Of a stretch of 7,035 bases of DNA, positions 1 through 5,447 are shown piece by piece. The DNA lies in assembly GCA_937868455.1 (NCBI GenBank), contig CALMMO010000537.1, positions 1 through 7,035 on the forward strand. Reading direction: 5' to 3'. Made by a program: the position numbers and the translations under genes. Each line of letters starts with the position of its first letter. Positions within the stretch are counted from its first letter, which is position 1. Origin of the DNA: an uncultured Marmoricola sp. GTDB taxonomy: Bacteria; Actinomycetota; Actinomycetes; Propionibacteriales; Nocardioidaceae. The notes beneath the pieces were generated by a model. The model did no database searches, was not told the origin of the DNA, and saw nothing but the letters and a program-made list of their open reading frames with translations.

Positions 1-21
1 TGCGGTGGTCTCGGTCAGTCA
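1..21 (-). other. In-frame TGA and continuation of the ligase YGLTE motif
   Basis: Read on the minus strand from position 24, the codons are TAC TGA CTG ACC GAG ACC ACC GCA, that is Y-stop-L-T-E-T-T-A. Adenylating enzymes of this family have Y-G-L-T-E-T here, so the frame is intact on both sides and only the glycine codon is changed (GGA to TGA is one substitution). The changed codon creates a short tandem repeat on the plus strand, GTCAGTCAGTA at 14-24. The coding region continues beyond the left edge. Confidence 0.85.
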
Positions 22-1137
22 GTAGCCCTCAAACACGCTGCCCCCGATGCCTCGGTAGAAGTGGCCGAGGCGATCGCCAAGAGGGGCACCGCCGGAGAGC
101 ACGTAGTTGCAGCGACCTCCCAGCGCAGCGCGCAACTTGCCATAGACAAGTTTGTTGAAGATCGCGTGTTGGGCGCGCACGAGCGGAGAGATTTTGCCTG
201 ATTCCAGACCACGCGAGTAGGTCATGGCGACTTCAACCGCCCGGTCGAAGATGCGCCCGCGCCCGTCGGCCACTGCTCGTTGGGAAGCGGTGTTGAAGAT
301 CTTTTCAAACACTCGCGGGACCGCTAAGACGAAGGTGGGCTGGAACTGCGCGAAGTCACTGACTAGCTGGCGAATGTCGTGTGAGTGACCCACCCGAGCC
401 CCTGCTTTGACGCAGCCAACCTCGATCACTCGGGCGAAGACATGGGCAAGAGGCAAGAACAACAAGGTCGTGGCGTCGCCGACGAACAGTTCGGGAAGTT
501 GAGCGATAGCGCCGCGCAGTTCGTACTCAAAGTTGGCATGGGTCAGGGTGCACCCCTTGGGTTTGCCGGTGGTGCCGGAGGTGTAAATCAACGTGGCGAC
601 ATCGTCAGGACGCACTGTCGTACGCCGCTCATTTGCCTCTTCATCACTGATGTCGGCCCCCAGCCGAGACAGTACGTCGAGCGCACCGTGCGCCAACGAC
701 CACATGTGATGCAGGTCGGGAGTTTGGGAGCGGACCTGGGTCACTCGAGCCTGGTGCTCCTCGGTTTCAACAACGATGGCTTTGGCGCCGGAGTCTTTGA
801 GGATCCATTCGACTTGTTCGGCCGATGAGGTTTCGTAGATCGGCACAGTGACAGCGCCCACGGACCACATGGCGTAGTCGAACAGGGTCCACTCGTAGCG
901 GGTCTTGGATAGCAGTGCGACTCGGTCGCCGTGCTCGATGCCGGCGGCGATTAGTCCTTTCGCCACATCGTTGACCTGGGAGCGGAAGGTTTGAGCGCTG
1001 ACGTTGATCCACTGCTCGCCCTCACGTCGGGCAAAGAGTGGGCGACTCGGCTCACTGGTGGCCCACCGGATCACGTCGTCGGTGAGGTTGCCAGTCGTGG
1101 GGACCTCGAAGTCCAACAAAGTGGCGTACTCGCGCAC
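19..1137 (-). CDS. Long-chain fatty acid-CoA ligase (FadD15-type AMP-binding), interrupted by in-frame TGA
   Basis: This would be an ATP-dependent acyl-CoA synthetase that turns free fatty acids into acyl-CoA via acyl-adenylate. Counting residues from the upstream ATG at 1152, the phosphate-binding loop YTSGTTGKPKG spans 190-200, the LPLAHVFAR segment 233-241, and the adenine-pocket stretch VLSGGAPL 351-358. The open frame ends after VFEGY because TGA (19-21) replaces the glycine of the YGLTE motif. As read, the product lacks the rest of that motif, the hinge and the C-terminal lid with its catalytic lysine (the family is about 600 residues), so it should be inactive. I place the start at GTG 1137, five codons inside the ATG: it has AGGAG five bases upstream and gives an N-terminus beginning MREY, like the MREF I recall from Streptomyces homologues. 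It is transcribed divergently from the SRPBCC operon. The family is certain; whether the gene is functional is doubtful. Confidence 0.9.
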   Translation of the reverse strand: MREYATLLDFEVPTTGNLTDDVIRWATSEPSRPLFARREGEQWINVSAQTFRSQVNDVAKGLIAAGIEHGDRVALLSKTRYEWTLFDYAMWSVGAVTVPIYETSSAEQVEWILKDSGAKAIVVETEEHQARVTQVRSQTPDLHHMWSLAHGALDVLSRLGADISDEEANERRTTVRPDDVATLIYTSGTTGKPKGCTLTHANFEYELRGAIAQLPELFVGDATTLLFLPLAHVFARVIEVGCVKAGARVGHSHDIRQLVSDFAQFQPTFVLAVPRVFEKIFNTASQRAVADGRGRIFDRAVEVAMTYSRGLESGKISPLVRAQHAIFNKLVYGKLRAALGGRCNYVLSGGAPLGDRLGHFYRGIGGSVFEGY

Positions 1138-1142
1138 GGGTG

Positions 1143-1147
1143 CTCCT
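1143..1147 (-). promoter_or_regulatory. Ribosome binding site deciding the ligase start
   Basis: On the minus strand AGGAG lies five bases before GTG 1137. The nearest alternative Shine-Dalgarno (GGAGG, 1177-1181) is more than 20 bases from ATG 1152, too far to serve it. This favours GTG 1137 as the start. Confidence 0.6.
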
Positions 1148-1174
1148 GACATGGTGCCTTGGGTTCGTGATTGT

Positions 1175-1204
1175 CACCTCCAACACTACCTGTGTCGGTG
1201 GGTG
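1175..1204. repeat. Imperfect inverted repeat in the divergent promoter
   Basis: On the minus strand the arms are CACCCACCGACAC (1192-1204) and GTGTTGGAGGTG (1175-1186), separated by AGGTA. The ACAC/GTGT, CC/GG and CACC/GGTG blocks pair, with two mismatches and one bulged base. It covers the putative ligase -10, so it could be an operator, or a hairpin if transcribed. No regulator is identified. Confidence 0.3.
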
Positions 1205-1235
1205 GGGGCTCGCTAGGTCCAGTAACCTGACCAGC

Positions 1236-1667
1236 ATGGCCGATCAGACCTCGTCACGAATCACCATTGACGCGACTCCCGAGCAGGTGATGGCTGCGAT
1301 TGCGGACTTTGCGACCTACCCAGACTGGATCAGAGGGCTTCGTTCGGCAGAGGTCGTCGAAGAGGTTGATGGCGTGGCCACGCAGGTGCACTTCGAACTA
1401 GATGCCACCCCGATTCGTGACTCTTACACGTTGGGCTACGACTGGAGCGTGCCTGGCCAAGTCTCATGGCACTTGGTGCAAGGCAAGATGCTCACCGAGA
1501 TGGATGGCACCTATTCACTCACCTCGGTCGGCGCCGGCACCGAGGTGACCTACCACCTCGCCGTCGACGTTGCCATTCCGCTCATCGGCATGCTCAAGCG
1601 CAAGGCCGAAAAGGTCATCATCGACACCGCGCTTAAGGGCCTGAAGAAACACGTCGAGGGCAGTTGA
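1236..1667 (+). CDS. SRPBCC-fold (START/polyketide cyclase-like) protein
   Basis: This 143-residue protein has the helix-grip SRPBCC layout: an N-terminal strand with TIDATPEQVMAAIADFATYPDW (about 10-31, with DFATYPDW at 24-31, a signature of the polyketide cyclase/dehydrase group), central beta strands (about 38-110) lining a cavity, and a long C-terminal helix (about 113-140, KRKAEKVIIDTALKGLKKHV) closing it. Such proteins bind hydrophobic ligands such as lipids; no ligand or catalytic activity can be assigned here. ATG 1236 is chosen because the domain begins straight after it; the in-frame extension back to 1140 lies in the promoter region and has no domain character. No signal peptide or membrane segment is visible, so it is probably cytosolic. 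Its TGA stop overlaps the TTG start of the ArsA gene, so the two are probably translationally coupled. Confidence 0.85.
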   Translation: MADQTSSRITIDATPEQVMAAIADFATYPDWIRGLRSAEVVEEVDGVATQVHFELDATPIRDSYTLGYDWSVPGQVSWHLVQGKMLTEMDGTYSLTSVGAGTEVTYHLAVDVAIPLIGMLKRKAEKVIIDTALKGLKKHVEGS

Positions 1668-2836
1668 GGATTGTCCTTTTCACCGGCAAGGGCGGTGTAG
1701 GAAAGTCGACGATCGCGGCAGGCACAGCAGTGCTTGCCGCGCGTTCGGGCACCCGTGTGTTGGTCCTCTCAACTGACACAGCGCACTCCTTGGCCGATGC
1801 GTTTGGTGTGCAATTGCACGATGGCGAGCCGACGTACGTCGAGCCAAATCTTTATGTGCAACAAGTCGATGCCCAGCAGCGATTTGAGCAATCGTGGGCT
1901 GAGATCCAGCGCTACCTCCTCAGCGTGCTTGATGCCAGTGGTGTTGACCCGATTACTGCTGAAGAACTCACTGTGGTGCCCGGAGCAGAGGAAGTACTCG
2001 CGTTACTTGAGGTGCGCACGCAAGTGCTCTCTCAACGCTGGGATGCGGTCATTGTTGACTGTGCGCCAACCGCAGAAACATTAAGACTTTTGGCGCTCCC
2101 CGAAGCGTTGCAGTGGTACATGGATCGGGTGTTCCCGATCGAACGTCGCGTGGTGCGCACCTTGCGCCCGGTTCTGACCAAGGCCACTGGTGTGCCGATG
2201 CCGACCGAAACCGTCTTTGATGCTTTGGATCGCTTGCACAAGGAGATGGCTCAGGTGCGCACGATGCTCAGTGGCCCGGAGGCCTCCGTGCGCATTGTGT
2301 TCACGCCCGAGACTGTGGTCTTGGCAGAGGCGCGACGCACCCTGACTGCCTTGTCGTTGTTTGGCTATCGAGTCGACGGTGTCGTGGCCAACCGGATTTT
2401 CCCTGACACCGGCGCAGACCCTTGGCGCGAAAATTGGGCCAGGGCCCAGCACGCGGTGCTCGAGGAAGCCCAGGAATCGTTTGGGGTGTTGAGGTTGTGG
2501 CGCTCGACGTACTTGCCAACCGAGCCGGTTGGCACCCAGGCACTGGCCGACCTCGCAGCCCAGGTGTACGGCGCTGAAGCGCCGCTGGATGCGGGAATGA
2601 TTCAAGGTGAGCTGAGGTTCGACTCCGTAGCCGAGGGGACTTTGATGGCCCTCGCGCTGCCCAACATCACCAAGTCAGAGGTGGATCTCGTGCGACACGG
2701 CGACGAACTCGTGATTACGGTTGGCCCGTATCGGCGGGTGTTGGCGCTGCCAACTGCGGTGTCGAAGGCACAGATCACTGGCGCTCGAGTGCACGAGGGC
2801 GAACTCCAAGTGCGGTTCGGAGGCACTGATGTCTGA
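1664..2836 (+). CDS. ArsA/GET3-family P-loop ATPase with C-terminal HSP20-like domain
   Basis: This 390-residue SIMIBI-class ATPase has the deviant Walker A GKGGVGKST (8-16, signature lysine K9), switch I STDTAHSLADAF (36-47), and the Walker B/switch II segment VIVDCAPTAETLRLL (129-143). The C-terminus (about 316-386, from ELRFDSVAEG to LQVRF) resembles the HSP20-like domain found on many actinobacterial ArsA homologues. The only cysteine is C133, inside switch II, so neither the arsenite-binding cysteine triad of plasmid ArsA nor the CxxC of eukaryotic GET3 is present. No arsenic genes lie nearby. Arsenic resistance is therefore unlikely, and a role in handling hydrophobic proteins or lipids is inference. 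The start is TTG 1664, within the SRPBCC stop (TTGA), with GAGG (1656-1659) four bases upstream; it gives the usual MRIVLFTGKGG beginning. The next gene starts eight bases before this one ends. Confidence 0.9.
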   Translation: MRIVLFTGKGGVGKSTIAAGTAVLAARSGTRVLVLSTDTAHSLADAFGVQLHDGEPTYVEPNLYVQQVDAQQRFEQSWAEIQRYLLSVLDASGVDPITAEELTVVPGAEEVLALLEVRTQVLSQRWDAVIVDCAPTAETLRLLALPEALQWYMDRVFPIERRVVRTLRPVLTKATGVPMPTETVFDALDRLHKEMAQVRTMLSGPEASVRIVFTPETVVLAEARRTLTALSLFGYRVDGVVANRIFPDTGADPWRENWARAQHAVLEEAQESFGVLRLWRSTYLPTEPVGTQALADLAAQVYGAEAPLDAGMIQGELRFDSVAEGTLMALALPNITKSEVDLVRHGDELVITVGPYRRVLALPTAVSKAQITGARVHEGELQVRFGGTDV

Positions 2837-3197
2837 TAACGCAGCCGAAGACGTCGGCACTGTCGGTGAAGAAGCAGCCAAGCTGATTGAAGCGCTGGCC
2901 GGCTGGGCGAAGGCCCAAAGCACGGAAAGTGTGGCTGGCGCAGCAACGGCTGCTGCCAGCGCTGCAGCAGCGCTGAACGAAGCAAGTGAGCACGTCGGCG
3001 GAGAAGATTGCCGATATTGCCCGATCTGCCAGGGTCTGAACTTCATGCGCGAGACCAGCCCCGAAGTGAAACTCCACTTGGCCTCGGCGGCAAGTTCACT
3101 CTTCCAGGCCCTCTCCGCCATGGTCGCCACCCATCCGCCCCACGAAGGCGCTGCCCCGGTGGAACACGTGGATCTTGAGGCTGGTGAGTGGGAGTGA
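2829..3197 (+). CDS. DUF5304-like small protein with CxxCxxC motif
   Basis: This is a 122-residue acidic protein of unknown function. Residues 1-55 are helix-forming and alanine-rich (about 33-52 nearly all Ala, Ser and Thr). A compact motif CRYCPICQ follows (C61, C64, C67, with H55 upstream), which could bind zinc or an iron-sulfur cluster. A second helical part (about 78-100) and a short acidic tail ending GEWE complete it. I recall proteins annotated DUF5304 next to glucokinase in actinobacteria with this layout; the family name is from memory. ATG 2829 is well supported: GGAGG (2819-2823) lies five bases upstream, and the start overlaps the ArsA stop by eight bases. Its TGA stop overlaps the glucokinase start. 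There is no signal peptide or membrane helix. Position suggests it works with the ArsA/SRPBCC pair. Confidence 0.75.
   Translation: MSDNAAEDVGTVGEEAAKLIEALAGWAKAQSTESVAGAATAAASAAAALNEASEHVGGEDCRYCPICQGLNFMRETSPEVKLHLASAASSLFQALSAMVATHPPHEGAAPVEHVDLEAGEWE
3177..3180 (+). promoter_or_regulatory. Ribosome binding site bearing on the glucokinase start
   Basis: GAGG lies seven bases before GTG 3188, which supports that start. A second GTG at 3194 overlaps the previous stop (GTGA) and gives an N-terminus closer to Streptomyces GlkA (MSLTIGVDIGG), but its distance from this site is 13 bases. The two candidates differ by two residues. Confidence 0.5.
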
Positions 3198-4102
3198 GTC
3201 TGACCATTGGGGTCGACATTGGCGGCACCAAGGTCGCCGCGGGCGTGGTCGACGAAGGCGGACGCATCATTGCTCGCGCAATGCGGCAAACTCCAGACCG
3301 CTCAACCGCGCCGAGCGTGGTCGAAGCCGTCATCGTGGAAGCTGTTGAGGAGTTACGCCGCGAGCACAACGTGAGCGCGGTTGGCATTGGCGCTGCGGGA
3401 TTTGTGGACGCAAACGGTGAACTGGTGAGGTTCGCCCCTCACTTGAGTTGGCGTGAAGAGCCGTTGCGAGCCAGGTTGATGGACCGGCTCAACGTGCCGG
3501 TCTTTGTCGACAACGATGCGAACACAGCCCTATGGGCCGAACACCGATTCGGTGCTGCCCAGGGTGAAGAGAACGTTGTGCTGGTGACCTTGGGCACCGG
3601 CATCGGCGGGGCCTTGCTCATCAACGGACGGCTCTTTCGAGGTGCCAACGGCATGGCTGGCGAATTTGGGCATATGCAACTGGTCCCCGAAGGCCGCCCA
3701 TGCGAGTGCGGGCGCAGGGGATGCTGGGAGCAATACAGCTCAGGCAAGGCCCTAGCGCGCTACGCCAGATCCGCTGGCCTTCACCTCACTGGTCCTAGCC
3801 TGACCGAAGCCGCATATGAGGGCCACCCGGTTGCCTGTGGCGCCTACGTCGATGTTGGCAAATGGCTTGGCATCGGGCTTGCTGGCGTAGTGGCTGCCTT
3901 CGACCCTGCAGTGGTCGTCGTCGGCGGCGGGGTTGGCGCTGTAGGGGACCTGCTGCTTGAGCCAGCACGCCGCGTGCTGGGGGAGTACGTCGTTGGTGCT
4001 GGTCACCGACGCTTGCCCGACGTACTGCCAGCGCAGATGGGTGCTGACGCCGGACTTGTCGGTGCCGCCGAATTAGCCCGTGGGCTAGCTACAACGAACT
4101 AG
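3188..4102 (+). CDS. glkA: ROK-family glucokinase
   Basis: This cytosolic kinase phosphorylates glucose with ATP to glucose-6-phosphate, at the entry to glycolysis. The 304-residue protein shows the full ROK set: phosphate loop GVDIGGTK (8-15), catalytic aspartate D110 in VDNDAN (107-112), phosphate loop LGTGIGGALL (135-144), glucose-binding EFGHM (159-163), and the zinc site H162 plus C172, C174 and C179 in the CECGRRGCWEQ signature. A C-terminal VVVVGGGVG adenosine loop (242-250) completes it. Length is near that of Streptomyces GlkA (about 317), which it resembles throughout; there GlkA also takes part in glucose repression. It is the last gene of the four-gene operon. Its TAG stop lies in a CTAG palindrome shared with the stop of the convergent gene. 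No lesions are seen. Confidence 0.93.
   Translation: MGVSLTIGVDIGGTKVAAGVVDEGGRIIARAMRQTPDRSTAPSVVEAVIVEAVEELRREHNVSAVGIGAAGFVDANGELVRFAPHLSWREEPLRARLMDRLNVPVFVDNDANTALWAEHRFGAAQGEENVVLVTLGTGIGGALLINGRLFRGANGMAGEFGHMQLVPEGRPCECGRRGCWEQYSSGKALARYARSAGLHLTGPSLTEAAYEGHPVACGAYVDVGKWLGIGLAGVVAAFDPAVVVVGGGVGAVGDLLLEPARRVLGEYVVGAGHRRLPDVLPAQMGADAGLVGAAELARGLATTN
4099..4102. other. CTAG palindrome carrying both convergent stop codons
   Basis: Glucokinase ends with TAG at 4100-4102 and the minus-strand gene ends with TAG at 4099-4101 (CTA on the plus strand). The two coding regions overlap by four bases, and no intergenic terminator can exist between them. Confidence 0.9.
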
Positions 4103-4506
4103 ACCTGAGCCCCGTCATCATCGGCGTCTGAGTCGGTGCGGCGCATCTGTGAAATCAGGTAGGCGAAGCCACCGATAAACCAGGCGAAGAGACCGAAGCT
4201 CACCACGTCGGGGAGCACCCAGATGCTCTCGCTCATCGTCTGTGCCATCGCGAAAACCAACGCCGCGACAGGAACTCCAAGCACGCCTATCCAGGCAAGC
4301 AGTCGCGGCAAGCGTGGCACGGGCACAGGTGGCGGCGCGGGCGGCTCAAAGTGAGGCTCCTCGTCGTTGAGCCACATCGCTGACTCGGGACGGTCGCCAT
4401 AGTTGGCAACAATCGAATCCCACAACTGCGCTTCGCGAGCTGCGCGGATAGCGTCGTAGGCCTCCTCAGGGGACCCCTCGGCTGCGTCATCGGGTGTGGC
4501 ACTCAC
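4099..4506 (-). CDS. Small two-helix membrane protein of unknown function
   Basis: With a GTG start at 4506 this is a 135-residue protein. Residues 1-55 are acidic and helical (SPEEAYDAIRAAREAQLWD at 12-30). A proline-rich linker follows (FEPPAPPPVPVPRLPR, 53-68), then two hydrophobic segments (about 69-88 and 97-118), and an acidic tail ending DDDGAQV. I recall actinobacterial proteins of unknown function with the same P-rich linker, two helices and a DDGAQV-like end, often next to glucokinase. Frame can be extended to TTG 4557, but that codon has no well-spaced ribosome binding site and the extension crosses a plausible promoter. GTG 4506 has no Shine-Dalgarno either, but a good -10 ends six bases upstream, which suits a leaderless mRNA. 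The N-terminus is probably cytoplasmic. Confidence 0.75.
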   Translation of the reverse strand: MSATPDDAAEGSPEEAYDAIRAAREAQLWDSIVANYGDRPESAMWLNDEEPHFEPPAPPPVPVPRLPRLLAWIGVLGVPVAALVFAMAQTMSESIWVLPDVVSFGLFAWFIGGFAYLISQMRRTDSDADDDGAQV

Positions 4507-4606
4507 GGTGCGAATCTTGCCACGGCGCTCAACTACCCCAAGTTCGTCACCCGGCAAAGCTCCACGCGGGTAGGCTCACGCCTGCGCAGAGGGAGGTGTG
4601 GGCCGG
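4507..4606. promoter_or_regulatory. Divergent promoter region before the acyltransferase operon
   Basis: On the minus strand TTGGGG (4536-4541) and AAGATT (4513-4518) are 17 bases apart, and the -10 ends six bases before GTG 4506: a plausible vegetative promoter giving a leaderless message. On the plus strand TAGGCT (4571-4576) fits TAnnnT and would start transcription near 4583, just before the GGGAGG ribosome binding site; I see no good -35 for it. Confidence 0.45.
4591..4596 (+). promoter_or_regulatory. Ribosome binding site deciding the acyltransferase start
   Basis: GGGAGG is a strong Shine-Dalgarno. GTG 4598 is only one base downstream, too close to be used efficiently. TTG 4607, three codons on, is ten bases away and gives MFYWFLK, the beginning I expect for actinobacterial homologues. 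Confidence 0.6.
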
Positions 4607-5440
4607 TTGTTCTACTGGTTCTTGAAATGGATCGCCATTGGTCCGTTATTGAAGATGGTCTTTCGGCCTCGAGCCGAAGGCATTGAGAACGTCCCTGAGG
4701 GGGGCGCGGCCATCCTGGCCAGCAACCACCTGTCCTACGCTGACTGGCTCTTCATGCCGCTGACGCTGAGCCGTCGCGTCACGTTCGTGGCCAAAGCCGA
4801 GTACTTCACCAGCCCGGGCATCAAAGGGTGGTTCCAAAAGAAGTTCTTCTCTGGCGCGGGCCAGGTGCCCATTGATCGATCGGGAGCCAACGCTGCTGAA
4901 GGCGCCTTGTCATCTGCTCGTGCGGTCTTGGACGAAGGTGAACTGTTCGGTATCTACCCCGAAGGCACCCGATCGCATGACGGGCGGCTCTATCGCGGCA
5001 AGACTGGGGTTGCCCGGCTCGCTTTGGAGATGAAAGTCCCGGTCATTCCCGTGGCAGTCGTGGGCACCGATGTGGTGGCGCCGCCAGGCAAAAAGTTCGG
5101 CCGCATCACTCGGCCGCTGGTTCGTTTTGGCGCACCGCTGGACTTCAGCAGATATGAAGGCCTCGAAAACGATCGGTTCATTTTGCGTTCGATTACCGAC
5201 GAAATCATGTACGAAATCATGCAACTCTCTGGTCAGGAGTACGTCGACAAATACGCCTCCCAGGCACGAGACGAAGCCAAAAAGGCAGAACGCGCCCGGG
5301 CCGAGGCAGATCGTGCCGAGGCACGCCGCGTCGCCAAGGAGAAGGCAGCCAATGAGGCCGCCGAGAAGGCCGCCCAGAAAGAGGCAGCCGCGCAGGAGGC
5401 AGCGGCCCGGGCCGCATCGCCTCGAGACGAGAGCGATTAG
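4607..5440 (+). CDS. 1-acyl-sn-glycerol-3-phosphate acyltransferase-like (PlsC family)
   Basis: This is probably an acyl-CoA- or acyl-ACP-dependent acyltransferase acting at the inner face of the membrane, making phosphatidic acid from lysophosphatidic acid; related enzymes acylate other lipids, so the substrate is not certain. From TTG 4607 (277 residues) the four family motifs are present: NHLSYAD (40-46, catalytic H41 and D46), GQVPIDRSG (85-93), YPEGTRS (117-123), and VPVIPVAVVGTD (144-155). An N-terminal hydrophobic stretch (about 2-19) may attach it to the membrane. Residues from about 215 to the end form a charged, alanine-rich tail (many AE, AK and AR pairs) that looks like a long helix or coiled coil and is outside the catalytic fold. 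GTG 4598 is an alternative start three codons upstream. The sensor kinase begins eight bases after the stop, so the two genes are probably co-transcribed. Confidence 0.88.
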   Translation: MFYWFLKWIAIGPLLKMVFRPRAEGIENVPEGGAAILASNHLSYADWLFMPLTLSRRVTFVAKAEYFTSPGIKGWFQKKFFSGAGQVPIDRSGANAAEGALSSARAVLDEGELFGIYPEGTRSHDGRLYRGKTGVARLALEMKVPVIPVAVVGTDVVAPPGKKFGRITRPLVRFGAPLDFSRYEGLENDRFILRSITDEIMYEIMQLSGQEYVDKYASQARDEAKKAERARAEADRAEARRVAKEKAANEAAEKAAQKEAAAQEAAARAASPRDESD

Positions 5441-5447
5441 CCCCACG

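Larger units (their letters stand above)
1138..1235. promoter_or_regulatory. Divergent promoter region between the ligase and SRPBCC operon
   Basis: This 98-base gap must hold promoters for both directions. On the plus strand TAACCT (1223-1228) fits the actinobacterial TAnnnT -10 pattern and ends seven bases before the SRPBCC ATG, so transcription would start at or next to the start codon and the mRNA would be leaderless; no Shine-Dalgarno precedes that ATG. On the minus strand TAGTGT (1183-1188) is a possible -10 for the ligase. I see no convincing -35 for either. An imperfect inverted repeat overlaps the putative ligase -10 (separate entry). Confidence 0.5.

Noticed and set aside
19..21. 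Recoding of TGA as glycine (as in some Patescibacteria) or as selenocysteine
   Set aside because: TGA is the natural stop of at least four other genes here (1665, 2834, 3195, 6609), no selenocysteine is expected at this glycine, and the genes are actinobacterial.
385..828. Plus-strand open frame of 147 codons
   Set aside because: It is antisense to the ligase core, including the YTSGTTGKPKG loop region, and shows no domain.
1140..1235. N-terminal extension of the SRPBCC frame
   Set aside because: It runs through the divergent promoter, has no domain character, and a leaderless ATG at 1236 begins the domain.
2081..2605. Minus-strand open frame of 174 codons
   Set aside because: It lies opposite the ArsA gene, whose motifs are intact; its translation has no recognisable domain, and long antisense frames are common at this base composition.
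1664..2836. Arsenic resistance role for the ArsA homologue
   Set aside because: Only one cysteine (C133) is present, the arsenite-binding triad is absent, and no ars genes are nearby.
4074..4087. TAGCC/GGCTA hairpin near the end of glucokinase as a terminator
   Set aside because: The stem is only five or six pairs, lies within coding sequence, and no T-run follows on either strand.
5070..5447. 126-codon upstream extension of the sensor kinase frame into the acyltransferase gene
   Set aside because: The Arg/Pro-rich translation is an out-of-frame reading of the acyltransferase; the kinase begins near 5448.
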